NCBI RefSeq assembly: GCF_040049195.1
Contig: NZ_JBDZDL010000004.1
Source: NCEH01 sp040049195
GTDB taxonomy: Bacteria; Pseudomonadota; Alphaproteobacteria; Rhizobiales; Xanthobacteraceae
DNA length: 64,000 bases
Strand: one strand, 5' to 3'
Under the pieces are notes generated by a model. That model saw nothing but the letters and a program-made list of their open reading frames with translations, made no database searches and was not told the origin of the DNA. A program made the position numbers and the translations under genes. Below are positions 1-7,913 of this stretch, in pieces (position 1 is the first letter of the stretch; each line of letters begins with the position of its first letter).

Positions 1-249
1 GTCCACGCCGGGCTGCTGCCGGGGATGGACGGCTTCGACGTGCGCCGCATCACGCTTCAGGAAATCATTGTCAGCGGCACCTATTGCTACACGCCTGCCG
101 ATTTCCGCGCGACGGTGAATGCCCTTGCCTCGGGGCGCCTCGGCGCGCTCGACTGGTTCGAGGAGCGCGACCTGTCGCAGGGCATTGCCGCGTTCCAGGA
201 TATCGACACGGGACGCGCCGCCGCGGCCAAGATCGTGCTCCGCCTCTAG
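1..249 (+). CDS. Zinc-dependent alcohol dehydrogenase, C-terminal fragment
   Basis: The reading frame is open from the first base of the window, so only the last 82 residues are visible. They resemble the C-terminal part of medium-chain zinc alcohol dehydrogenases of the threonine/galactitol-phosphate type: a GLLPG stretch, an EI-x-SGTYCYT segment and the closing AAAKIVL block of the Rossmann half. The catalytic zinc site and the NAD-binding motif lie upstream, outside the window. Family assignment is by resemblance; the substrate cannot be told. Confidence 0.75.
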   Translation, partial: VHAGLLPGMDGFDVRRITLQEIIVSGTYCYTPADFRATVNALASGRLGALDWFEERDLSQGIAAFQDIDTGRAAAAKIVLRL

Positions 250-277
250 GGCGAGCCGGGGCGTTGACGGGCCGGCC

Positions 278-1141
278 TCAGGAGGTCACGCGCACTTCCA
301 CCGACATGCCGAGGCTATCGTGGCTCGCACCCACATAGGTGCCGGAGACGGGAACCGTCTGCTCGATCGTCCGCGCCACGGACACGGGCACGAGGTTGGA
401 GGCGCCGACCCCGCCATTGGTCGGGTCGAACGTGATCCACCCCGCGCCCGGCACATAGATTTCAGTCCAGGCGTGGGTGGTGCCGGCGTTCGTGCTGCCG
501 AGCAGCGTGGAGCCGGGCGTGTGCAGATATCCTGATACGATCCGCGCGCCGAACCCGAGGCTGCGCGCCGCCTCCGCCAGGAGCACCGCGAAATCGCGGC
601 ACGACCCCCATCCGCGATCCAGCGTGTGGAGCGGGGTCTGCGTGCCTTCCTCATCCCGGCTCTGATAGCGCACGCTCGCGGGAATGCCCGCGTTCAGATC
701 CTTGAGCAGCGCCAGAGTGTTGGTGGGATTCGAGCGCACGAAGCTCCGGGCCCAGGCCTGAAGGCGCCCGGCGGGATCGGCATATTGCGGGCGCGTGAGT
801 GCGCCGAGGTCCGTCCATTCATCGTCGGAATGGCGGAAGGGATAATTCATCGCCGAGCCTGCGATCTCGAACACCGGCCAAGCGGAGGCATAATGCTCAA
901 GCTCTGCCGAGCTTTCGACCGTCAACGTTTCCGAACTCGCGCTGAAGGAAGCGGTGGCGACCGCATTGCCGAACACGTCCTGAGTCCAGCTCAGCACGCT
1001 GGCCGGAAAGGTCGCGACCTTCATGGTGATGAGCCGCAGGTCCAGGCTCTCGCGCGGGCGCAGCATCAGGCGATGCGGCCCGAGGACGACCGGCTGGCGG
1101 TAAAAATAGGTGGTGCGATGATGAATGCGAAGCTGAACCAT
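278..1141 (-). CDS. Transglutaminase-like domain protein
   Basis: A 287-residue cytoplasmic protein with the usual layout of the bacterial transglutaminase-like family: an N-terminal beta domain (starting LRIHHRTTYFY) followed by a papain-like core. The catalytic triad is intact: Cys181 in GSCRDF, His223 in THAW and Asp239 in FDPTNG. There is no signal peptide or membrane segment. Members are predicted peptidases or amide-bond enzymes; the substrate is unknown. It stands alone, 91 bp downstream of the gtrA-like gene on the same strand. It is one of three transglutaminase-fold genes in this window; compare 17132-18244 (intact triad, exported) and 49990-50817 (triad lost). Confidence 0.85.
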   Translation of the reverse strand: MVQLRIHHRTTYFYRQPVVLGPHRLMLRPRESLDLRLITMKVATFPASVLSWTQDVFGNAVATASFSASSETLTVESSAELEHYASAWPVFEIAGSAMNYPFRHSDDEWTDLGALTRPQYADPAGRLQAWARSFVRSNPTNTLALLKDLNAGIPASVRYQSRDEEGTQTPLHTLDRGWGSCRDFAVLLAEAARSLGFGARIVSGYLHTPGSTLLGSTNAGTTHAWTEIYVPGAGWITFDPTNGGVGASNLVPVSVARTIEQTVPVSGTYVGASHDSLGMSVEVRVTS

Positions 1142-1232
1142 TCACCATTATCGTCGCGCTTCGCACTCGCAGCAATCGCGGACCGGCGTGATGCGGCCGC
1201 GAACCACAGCTTTGCGCCCGGCGCAGGGTCCG

Positions 1233-1649
1233 TCAGGCCCGGCTGCGGAAGGTGATGAATTTATGCGCGGCGAAATTCACGAACACCGGCAGCATGATGG
1301 CGATGGCATGCGCGCCCGCCTCCGCCAGAGGCGCCGGGAGAAACGGGGAGAAGGCCCGATCCAGCCCCACCGAGGCGCCGAGCACCACGGGAAAGGCGAG
1401 GGCATTGAACAGGAAGAACCAGGACATTTCCGTGTGCATCGGCTTGCCCGAGGCCGGAAACACGAACAGACGGTTCAGCGTGAAGGCGGTGAGAAAGCCG
1501 ACCAGATAGGCGAGGCAGACCGAGACCCAATAATTGAAATAGAGATCGAAGCCGAACCGGCTGGCGAAATTCATCGCCGCGGCGAACCCGCCCGCGAGCA
1601 GGAATTTGCCGAACTGGCCGTTCACATAAAGGGCGATCAGGCGCTGCAT
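1233..1649 (-). CDS. GtrA family membrane protein
   Basis: A 138-residue protein with four hydrophobic segments and GtrA family signatures: the opening FGKFLLAGGFAAAMNF segment, the NRLFVFP turn after helix 2 and the closing NFAAHKFITFR. GtrA proteins are thought to help move polyprenyl-phosphate-linked sugars across the inner membrane. It is the last gene of a minus-strand set with the epimerase (3004-3930) and FAD oxidoreductase (1676-2992), with 26 bp between genes, which suggests a role in making or flipping a lipid-linked sugar. A purine-rich GAAGAGA precedes the start. Confidence 0.88.
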   Translation of the reverse strand: MQRLIALYVNGQFGKFLLAGGFAAAMNFASRFGFDLYFNYWVSVCLAYLVGFLTAFTLNRLFVFPASGKPMHTEMSWFFLFNALAFPVVLGASVGLDRAFSPFLPAPLAEAGAHAIAIMLPVFVNFAAHKFITFRSRA

Positions 1650-1675
1650 CTCATCTCTTCAATCGCTTCGCGGGC

Positions 1676-2992
1676 TCAACCGAAGACCGGCTCGCGACGC
1701 GGAACATGATCGGTGCCGATCGCCGCCGCCATTTCCTTGGCGAGCCGCGCGCCTTCGGAAACGCCGCGATCCTCGGGATAATAGAAGCAGGTGTCGGCGA
1801 TCTGCAGGCCGGCGATGGGCGTGCGGATCGGCGGGATCTTCGCGGCGAACCCTGGCTCGCACAAGGGCTGCGCATAGCGCAGCCGGCCGACGCGGGAGGC
1901 GAGGCGGTCGCCCTCGGACAAGGCCGGATTGACGCGCCGCAGATAGCTGTAGCTTTCGGCGATCAGTTCCTCGTCGGACCATTGCCACTTCTTGTGGTCG
2001 TGCGGCATGTAATAGGGCACGTAGACCACCGTATCCGGCATGGCCCGCAGGTTTGAAAACTCGATGATGCCGGGGATCTCGATCTCGGAATCCACGATGT
2101 TGACCCAGAAATGCGGCGTCACCGAACGCTTCAGCTTATGCAGCACGCAGATCACGCCGATGTTGCGGATCGCGTCATAGGCGTCCTTCGAGGCCTGCGG
2201 GAGGCTCGGCACCAATTGCGAGACGAACGGCGTCGGCACCGTGGAGATGACGGCATCGGCGGGAAACAAGCGGCCGCCCGCCGTCACGCCGGTGACCTTG
2301 CCGTCGGCCGTCTCCACCCGCTCGCAGGGCGTGGAGAGATGCACCCGCCCGCCGCGGCCCTCGATGGAACGCATCAGCGCATCCACCAGGGTCTGCGAGC
2401 CGCCTTCGATATGGCCGAGCTGTTCCTGGAACAGGGACTGGCGCGAATTGCCGATGCGCCGCACGCGCGTGGCGATCCAGGCGGCCGAGACGTCGTCGGC
2501 ATATTGGTAGAATTTCAGCTCCATGAGGCGGCGCCAGAGCTTGTCATAGACGCGCGCGCCCGAGCCCTTCTCGATCCAGTCGCGGGCCGAGACCGTTTCC
2601 AGATCGTCGAACGAGCGGCGCTTGGAGGTCGCGAACATCTGCAGCCCGTAGCGCAGCTTCTCCACCGGGTTCAGCAGGGAGGTGGCGAGCAGGGAAATGG
2701 GATCGCCCCATTTATGCAGGCCGCCGTCCTTGAAATAGGCCATGGAGGTCGGCCGCCACCGCATCTTGTCGGCGATGCCCAGTTCCGCCATCAGCGCGAA
2801 GGTCGGCGCGTCCGGCTTGCAGACGAAATGATAGAAACGCTCGATGGAAAGCCCGTCGAAATCGAAATGCGCCGCCATGCCGCCGGCGACCGCGTCGGCC
2901 TCCACCACATCCACGTCATGGCCGAGGTTGAGGGCGTAATGGGCCGCCGCAAGGCCCATGGCGCCCGCTCCGATGATGACGGTCTTCGTCAT
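1676..2992 (-). CDS. NAD(P)/FAD-dependent oxidoreductase (UDP-galactopyranose mutase / amine oxidase-like)
   Basis: A flavoprotein of 438 residues with an N-terminal dinucleotide-binding motif (GAGAMGLAAA) followed by the EADAVAGGMA segment that contacts FAD. It belongs to the broad NAD(P)-binding Rossmann / amino-oxidase group often annotated as protoporphyrinogen-oxidase-like or UDP-galactopyranose mutase-like in sugar clusters. I placed the start at 2992: a GGAG ribosome site lies 8 nt upstream and the protein then begins directly with the FAD motif. The frame is open further upstream, to 3103, but that part lies inside the preceding gene. The epimerase stop codon is 11 bp away, so the two are co-transcribed. 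The reaction is unknown; pairing with an epimerase and GtrA favours sugar modification. Confidence 0.82.
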   Translation of the reverse strand: MTKTVIIGAGAMGLAAAHYALNLGHDVDVVEADAVAGGMAAHFDFDGLSIERFYHFVCKPDAPTFALMAELGIADKMRWRPTSMAYFKDGGLHKWGDPISLLATSLLNPVEKLRYGLQMFATSKRRSFDDLETVSARDWIEKGSGARVYDKLWRRLMELKFYQYADDVSAAWIATRVRRIGNSRQSLFQEQLGHIEGGSQTLVDALMRSIEGRGGRVHLSTPCERVETADGKVTGVTAGGRLFPADAVISTVPTPFVSQLVPSLPQASKDAYDAIRNIGVICVLHKLKRSVTPHFWVNIVDSEIEIPGIIEFSNLRAMPDTVVYVPYYMPHDHKKWQWSDEELIAESYSYLRRVNPALSEGDRLASRVGRLRYAQPLCEPGFAAKIPPIRTPIAGLQIADTCFYYPEDRGVSEGARLAKEMAAAIGTDHVPRREPVFG

Positions 2993-3003
2993 GCGGGTCG
3001 CTC

Positions 3004-3930
3004 CTAGAAGTCCAGGATGATTTGGGAATAGCGCGGATCGAGGAAGGTTTCCTCGAACGCCTGCTTCAGAGGCGTTTCCGGCACGTTGAAGATCTTCGGC
3101 CAATCGATCACCGGAAACACCTCGGGGATCACCAGGGCCTGGAGCTGGTTGACCGTGAACGGCGGATTCTTGTCCACCAGCGCATAGGTCTTCAGCAAGG
3201 CGTAGAAGGCCGCATAAGGGATCTTGACGATGCGGGCCTTGGCGCCGGTGATGCTCTTAATGAGCCGGATGATGTCGATATAGTCGATCTCGGTGCGCCC
3301 GGAGATATCGTAGGTGCCGGTGATCCGGCTCTCGATCGCCGATGCGATGATGGCGGAGAAATCGCCGGCATAGAGCGGCTGGCGGCGGAACTTGCCGGAG
3401 CCGGGGATCGGGAACACCGGGACGCGGTCCATGAAACGCCGCAGCCAGCCGAGGTGCTTGCGATCGAACCATCCGAACATCAGCGTCGGGCGCAGCACAA
3501 CATGGGGCGTTTCGACCGTGTCGACGAAGCGCTCCTGCGCGGTCTTCGTCTCCACATAGAAATCCTTGGCTTCCGAATTCACCACGGATGAGGAGATGGC
3601 GACGAAATAGGGCACGCCATGCTGGCGCACCGCCTCGATGATCCGCTCCGTGGCCGTAACGTTATTGGCGACGAACTCCGAGCGGTCGAGCCCGCCGATC
3701 TGCGCTTGGTTGACCACCACGGCATCGGCACCGGCGAAGGCGTCCATCCAGGGACCGGGCTGGCTGAGATCGGCCTCGATCACCTCGATGTCCGGGTGAA
3801 GCTGCCGCAGCCGGGCGGTGTTCGCAGGGTGCTTGTCGATGCCGACGACCCGATAGCCGCGGGCCTTCAGGCGCGGCACGAGATTCTGTCCGACGAGTCC
3901 CGCGGCTCCGGTGACGATGATGGTCTTCAT
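3004..3930 (-). CDS. NAD(P)-dependent epimerase/dehydratase (extended SDR)
   Basis: A 308-residue extended short-chain dehydrogenase. It opens with the Rossmann motif VTGAAGLVGQNL (GxxGxxG), has an acidic residue ending beta-2 (GID) as in NAD-preferring members, and carries a mid-protein SSVV segment with a following YVETK that fits the Ser/Tyr-x3-Lys active site. Such enzymes epimerise, dehydrate or reduce nucleotide sugars. It is the first gene of a three-gene minus-strand unit with the FAD oxidoreductase and GtrA protein. About 190 bp without a convincing gene separate it from the divergent dipeptidase gene, where both promoters should lie. The exact sugar cannot be read from sequence. Confidence 0.85.
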   Translation of the reverse strand: MKTIIVTGAAGLVGQNLVPRLKARGYRVVGIDKHPANTARLRQLHPDIEVIEADLSQPGPWMDAFAGADAVVVNQAQIGGLDRSEFVANNVTATERIIEAVRQHGVPYFVAISSSVVNSEAKDFYVETKTAQERFVDTVETPHVVLRPTLMFGWFDRKHLGWLRRFMDRVPVFPIPGSGKFRRQPLYAGDFSAIIASAIESRITGTYDISGRTEIDYIDIIRLIKSITGAKARIVKIPYAAFYALLKTYALVDKNPPFTVNQLQALVIPEVFPVIDWPKIFNVPETPLKQAFEETFLDPRYSQIILDF

Positions 3931-4122
3931 GGGTGGCCGGCACCGATGCGAATTGGAGTGCAGTGCGAAAGTGCGCCCTCACATGCCAGAGCCGCCCCGC
4001 CCTTGCAATGGCCGGCGCCGGCGCAGCGCTGCGGGCGGCCCCAGAACGCGCCGGCGCGTGGGGTGGCGCGCGCGGCCGGCTGGTTTATTCTGCCTCTTCT
4101 CCTCGTGCTGTTCCGGACCCCC

Positions 4123-4812
4123 ATGATCGACCGCATCGTGAAGCCCGCCGCCTTCGCCCTCGCCATGGGCGGGATTGCGCCCGCCGTTGAAGCGCAGGAC
4201 GCGCCGCCGGCCGCTTTCGTCGACGTGGCGTCGGTTCTGACCGGCGCGCGTTTCGACGTGCGCTACCACGGCGCCGACAATTTCGTCGGCGCGCGCGTCG
4301 ACGGCTACGAGGCCGCGCGGTGCTATCTCACGCGGCCCGCCGCCCAGGCCCTTGCCGGGGTGGAAGCGGACCTGCGCAAGACGGGCCTCGAGCTGCTGAT
4401 TTTCGATTGCTACCGGCCGACGCGGGCGGTGGCGCATTTCGCGCGCTGGGCGGCGGACCTCGCGGACCAGCACACCAAGGCGCGCTATTATCCCGACGTG
4501 GATAAGAAGGACCTGTTCGCCGAGGGCTATATCGCGGCCCGCTCCGGCCATTCGCGCGGCTCGACGCTCGATCTCACGCTGATCGACGCCGCGAGCGGAC
4601 GGGAGCTGGACATGGGCACGCCGTTCGATCTGTTCAGCCCGCGCTCCTGGCCGGGCGACACCTCCGTGACGCCGCAGCAGCGGGCGAACCGGCGGATGCT
4701 GGCGGACGCCATGGTGCGCCACGGCTTCGTGCCGTTCGAGAAGGAGTGGTGGCACTTCACGCTCGCGAACGAGCCGTTTCCCGACACCTATTTCGATTTT
4801 CCCATCCGCTGA
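4123..4812 (+). CDS. ddpX: D-Ala-D-Ala dipeptidase, VanX/DdpX family
   Basis: A 229-residue exported zinc dipeptidase of the M15D family. The first 24 residues form a signal peptide ending VEA. The zinc site is complete: SGHSRGSTLD gives the His and Asp ligands, and EKEWWHF supplies the catalytic Glu and third His. FDCYRPTRAV matches the conserved Arg-containing substrate loop. VanX enzymes hydrolyse D-Ala-D-Ala; in bacteria without vancomycin resistance they recycle murein peptides. I chose 4123 because it begins the signal peptide; the frame is open upstream but the extension does not look like protein. No vanH, vanA or ddp transport genes adjoin it, so murein turnover is likelier than resistance. 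Confidence 0.87.
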   Translation: MIDRIVKPAAFALAMGGIAPAVEAQDAPPAAFVDVASVLTGARFDVRYHGADNFVGARVDGYEAARCYLTRPAAQALAGVEADLRKTGLELLIFDCYRPTRAVAHFARWAADLADQHTKARYYPDVDKKDLFAEGYIAARSGHSRGSTLDLTLIDAASGRELDMGTPFDLFSPRSWPGDTSVTPQQRANRRMLADAMVRHGFVPFEKEWWHFTLANEPFPDTYFDFPIR

Positions 4813-4835
4813 AGCTGCGCGGGCGCGACCGGCGC

Positions 4836-5258
4836 TCAATGGGCGGTGGCTTCCTCGATCTTCAGCCGCCGGCCCCAGGCATCGAAGAAATGGCCTTCGT
4901 TGAGGACCAGCCGGTCCGCCTTCACGCGCGCCTCCACAGCCCGCAGACGCGCCCGCGCTTCCCCATTGAGCAGCGGACCGCCGGAATCGAGCACCGGGAA
5001 GAAAGCCGCGCCGTCCCATTGCTTGCCGGAGCCCGCGAACAGCGCGACGATCTGCGGCCAGCGGATCTCGTCGCCGATGATGTTGAAGAAGGTGGAGGCC
5101 AGCGGCGCCACTTCCAGCCCGCCGATCTTCACCAGCACCACGAGCGCGGTGAAGGCCCCTTCTTTCGAGAAGGTTTCCTGCAGCCAGAGGTCGAATTCGG
5201 TCGCATCATCGCGGCCGGCACGCTTGCCGCCGCCCGCCTTGCGGCTAGTAATCGACAC
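4836..5258 (-). CDS. Hypothetical protein, last gene of the selenocysteine operon
   Basis: A soluble protein of about 140 residues that I do not recognise. Its start is inferred to be GTG at 5258, which overlaps the end of the preceding gene by 14 bp; the frame is open further upstream but that part is the shadow of the neighbour. The protein has a Lys/Arg-rich N-terminus, then alternating helical and strand-like stretches (FDLWLQETFSK, ALVVLVKIGG, FNIIGDEIRWPQ, FFDAWGRRL). There are no Cys clusters and no membrane segment. Being the terminal, translationally coupled gene behind selA-selB suggests a link to formate dehydrogenase or selenoprotein synthesis, but that is inference from position only. 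Confidence 0.6.
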   Translation of the reverse strand: MSITSRKAGGGKRAGRDDATEFDLWLQETFSKEGAFTALVVLVKIGGLEVAPLASTFFNIIGDEIRWPQIVALFAGSGKQWDGAAFFPVLDSGGPLLNGEARARLRAVEARVKADRLVLNEGHFFDAWGRRLKIEEATAH

Positions 5259-5721
5259 GGGGTGTCTCCGGGATGTAGTGCTCGAAGAGATACCAAAACG
5301 GGCTTTCGCGCGTCTCGCTGTACCAATTCTCGAACGCGGCCAGTGCAGCGGCAGGATCGGGCTCCTGGTCCGCGTCGCTTGATCCGCTGCCCGGTTCGAC
5401 GGGATGCGCGGCGGCAAACAGGGCGAGGGCGACGGGGGCGAAGCGGCTGAGGACCGCATCGCGGGCATCGCTCATGTCGTCCCAGCCGAGGCGCACGCGC
5501 AGATGCGCCTGAACCGCCGCCACCGCCAGTTCCGGCGTTTCCGCCCCTTCGGCCAGGGTGGCCAGGGTGGCCATCAAATTGCTGCGGCGATAGGCGTGGG
5601 CGCGGGCATTGGCGAGCACGGCCGCGCGCGCCTCGGTTTCGCGTCGGAAGTCGACCTCGGCCTGCTCCGCGGCTGCGGCTGCCGTCTCAAGGCTGGCGAG
5701 ATAGGCGGAAAGCACGGTCAT
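5245..5721 (-). CDS. Hypothetical protein coupled to selB
   Basis: A 158-residue protein of unknown function. The N-terminal 60 residues are Ala/Glu-rich and probably helical, perhaps coiled coil (ETAAAAAEQAEVDFRRETEA); the C-terminal part is more aromatic (FENWYSETRESPFWYLFEHYIPETP). Its ATG overlaps the selB stop codon as ATGA, and its own end overlaps the next gene by 14 bp, so translation is likely coupled along selB and the two unknown genes. There is no signal peptide. Co-expression with SelB/SelC suggests a part in formate dehydrogenase assembly; I cannot name it. Confidence 0.65.
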   Translation of the reverse strand: MTVLSAYLASLETAAAAAEQAEVDFRRETEARAAVLANARAHAYRRSNLMATLATLAEGAETPELAVAAVQAHLRVRLGWDDMSDARDAVLSRFAPVALALFAAAHPVEPGSGSSDADQEPDPAAALAAFENWYSETRESPFWYLFEHYIPETPRVDY

Positions 5722-7913
5722 CGGCGTCCTCGCGCCGCCTTGGCGGCTTCTGCCCCTTTGCGCGCGGGCGTGCCCGTGCGAGCGGGTGGGCTTGGCGTTT
5801 GCGGGCTTGGCGTTGGTGGATTGGGAGTTGCTGGATTTGGCGTCGGTGGATTTGGCGGAAGAGAGTGGGAGTCGAACCCACCAAGGACCGGCTCGCGGCC
5901 CCTCCCGGATTTGAAGTCCGGACGCCCCACCAGGGACGCTTCTCTTCCGTAGGTTTGCGGCGCTCCCGCCCGTTCCTGTGCCGGCGCATCATCGCCCGGC
6001 GCGCGGAACAGGTCCAGCCGATGGGGATTGATGCGGCGCAGATCGCCCCGGCGCAAGGTCACGCCGTGGCGATCGAAGAATTCGAGGATCTGGATCGCCA
6101 CCTTGCGCCCGTTATCCACCTCGTCACGGAATTGGGCGGCGGTGAAGCTGGCGTGCTCGGCGCCCAGGCGCGTCACGATATCCACCATTTCGGCGACCGT
6201 GCTGCGCAGGAAGAAATGATCGTGCGCGATCTCGTCGACGCGTCCCATCCGCCCGAGCAGCTTAAACATGCGCCGCACGTCTGCTTCGGGTTGGGCGCGC
6301 AGGTTCGCGATGTCACGCACGCGCGGCGGGCGGAATCGCTCCGCGCCCTGGAGCAGCGGCAGCGCCTGCGCCCACAGCGTTTCGTCGCGCGCCGTCAGCC
6401 GCACCTCGAAATGCGCGCGCCGCACCCAGGCGCCATCGAGCGCGATCTCGCCCGCGCGCGCCATGGTCTGCAAGGCGGCGAGGAAGGCGGGGGCGGGGAG
6501 GCGAGGGGACAATTGCAGGCGCAGGCGCTCGCGCCCCATGCCCGCCAGATCGGGATTTTCCGCGTGATAGGCTTCGAGCCGGGCGATCAGGGCGTCGTGC
6601 AGGGCCTGCCAACGCCCGGCGGACAGCGCGAGCGCGCTCTCGCCCATGGGCAGGCGCACGAGATTGAGGGCCTCGGCGATCGTATCGGCCTCGGACTGCG
6701 CGAGGGCGCGGTCGCGCACGAAGGCAGGCAGGTCGAGATAGAAGGGCGCGGTCTCGCACAGGGCAAGGACCGCATCGCGCGGGTCGCGCAGGGCATGGGC
6801 GGCGAGCTGGGCGATGCGCTCGGGGCTGCGCCGCTTGCGGCTCGGCGCGCGCAGGTCGAGAAAGCGCCCGCCGCCGATGGTGCGCTGGGCCGAGGTGTCG
6901 CGCACCACATAGCGATCGCCCGCGGCCGCCGCGATCGGATGCTCCAGAACCAATTGCACCAGGCCGCTCGCGCCCGGCGCGAGGGACTCGCCGAGCAGCA
7001 CCACACGGGCGCCGACTTCCCGCGATGCGGTGTGCAGGCGCACGGGAAACCATTGGCCCACCGGCTTCGCCTCGCTGGCGAGCACGGTCAAGGTGGCGTC
7101 GATATGATCGCAGGGCGCGTGGAGGCTCGGGTCCAGCACCACGTCGCCGCGGGCGATGGCGTCCTTGGTGATGCCGTCGCCGACAAGATTGAGGCCGCAG
7201 CGATCGCCGGCTCGCCCTTCCTCCGCCGGCCGGTCCTGGGCGCGGATGGAGCGCACGCGCGCGGCGAGGCCGGAGGGACTGACGACCACGCGGTCACCCA
7301 CCCGCACCACGCCGGACAGCACCGTGCCGGTGACCACCGTTCCCGCGCCCGAGAGGGTGAAAGAGCGATCCACCGCGAGGCGGAACCGGCCGGAGGCGGC
7401 GCGCTGCGCCAGATGCTTGGACGCGTCCACGAGGCGCTGGCGCACCTGCGCCACGCCTTCGCCCGTCACGGTGGAGACCGGCACGATCTCCGCGCCTTCA
7501 AGGGCCGTTCCCGCGAGCGTGGCCGCGATCTGCGCCGTGACCTCGGCGCGGCGCACCTCGTCCACGAGGTCCGCCTTGGTCAGGGCGACGAGCCCACGGG
7601 AGACGCCGAGCAGATCGACGATGGCGAGATGCTCGCGCGTCTGCGGCATCACCCCGTCGTCCGCCGCCACCACCAGCAGCACGAAATCGATGCCGCTCGC
7701 CCCGGCCAGCATGGTGTGGACGAAGCGTTCGTGGCCCGGAACGTCGATGAAGCCCAGCGTCTCGCCCTTCTCCAGCGGCAGATAGGCAAAGCCGAGGTCG
7801 ATGGTGATGCCGCGCGCCTTCTCTTCCTTCAGGCGGTCGGTATCGACGCCCGTGAGCGCGCGCACCAGCGATGTCTTGCCGTGGTCGATATGGCCGGCGG
7901 TGCCGATGATCAT
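5718..7913 (-). CDS. selB: Selenocysteine-specific elongation factor SelB
   Basis: A GTPase that carries Sec-tRNA to the ribosome at UGA codons followed by a SECIS hairpin. The N-terminus has the G1 motif GTAGHIDHGKTS, then RGITIDLGF, the DVPGHERF G3 motif and TKAD. Beta-barrel domains follow, and C-terminal winged helices end near the RRINPHRLDLF segment. The start at 7913 has an ATGA overlap with the preceding Sel1 gene. At the 3' end no stop codon occurs after the last winged helix: the frame runs through the whole tRNA-Sec gene (codons about 656-687) and then a Pro/Asn/Thr-rich repeat tail, stopping at 5718. The protein is thus 731 residues, longer than usual. Identity is certain; whether the tail is made in full is not. 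Confidence 0.95.
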   Translation of the reverse strand: MIIGTAGHIDHGKTSLVRALTGVDTDRLKEEKARGITIDLGFAYLPLEKGETLGFIDVPGHERFVHTMLAGASGIDFVLLVVAADDGVMPQTREHLAIVDLLGVSRGLVALTKADLVDEVRRAEVTAQIAATLAGTALEGAEIVPVSTVTGEGVAQVRQRLVDASKHLAQRAASGRFRLAVDRSFTLSGAGTVVTGTVLSGVVRVGDRVVVSPSGLAARVRSIRAQDRPAEEGRAGDRCGLNLVGDGITKDAIARGDVVLDPSLHAPCDHIDATLTVLASEAKPVGQWFPVRLHTASREVGARVVLLGESLAPGASGLVQLVLEHPIAAAAGDRYVVRDTSAQRTIGGGRFLDLRAPSRKRRSPERIAQLAAHALRDPRDAVLALCETAPFYLDLPAFVRDRALAQSEADTIAEALNLVRLPMGESALALSAGRWQALHDALIARLEAYHAENPDLAGMGRERLRLQLSPRLPAPAFLAALQTMARAGEIALDGAWVRRAHFEVRLTARDETLWAQALPLLQGAERFRPPRVRDIANLRAQPEADVRRMFKLLGRMGRVDEIAHDHFFLRSTVAEMVDIVTRLGAEHASFTAAQFRDEVDNGRKVAIQILEFFDRHGVTLRRGDLRRINPHRLDLFRAPGDDAPAQERAGAPQTYGREASLVGRPDFKSGRGREPVLGGFDSHSLPPNPPTPNPATPNPPTPSPQTPSPPARTGTPARKGAEAAKAARGRR
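5782..5856 (-). repeat. Five degenerate tandem copies of a 15-bp unit between selC and the selB stop
   Basis: Read on the plus strand, units begin at 5782, 5797, 5812, 5827 and 5842 (for example gttgctggatttggc). They are in frame with selB and encode a five-residue repeat of the type Pro-Asn-Pro-x-Thr. The last unit overlaps the CCA end of the tRNA-Sec gene (5853-5855). The array keeps the selB frame open down to the ATGA junction with the next gene. Confidence 0.8.
5853..5948 (-). tRNA. selC: tRNA-Sec (anticodon UCA), embedded in the 3' end of selB
   Basis: The minus strand folds as a selenocysteine tRNA of 96 nt including the encoded CCA. The acceptor arm has GGAAGAGA at the 5' end (from 5948) pairing with TCTCTTCC at the 3' end, discriminator G, then CCA (5855-5853). 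The anticodon loop CTTCAAA gives UCA at 5914-5912. A long variable arm (GGGGCCGCGAGCCGGTCC region) and a T-arm with GGTTCGACTCC follow. The gene lies wholly inside the selB reading frame on the same strand, so mature tRNA must be cut out of a transcript that also carries the selB 3' end, unless it has its own promoter. Confidence 0.96.
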
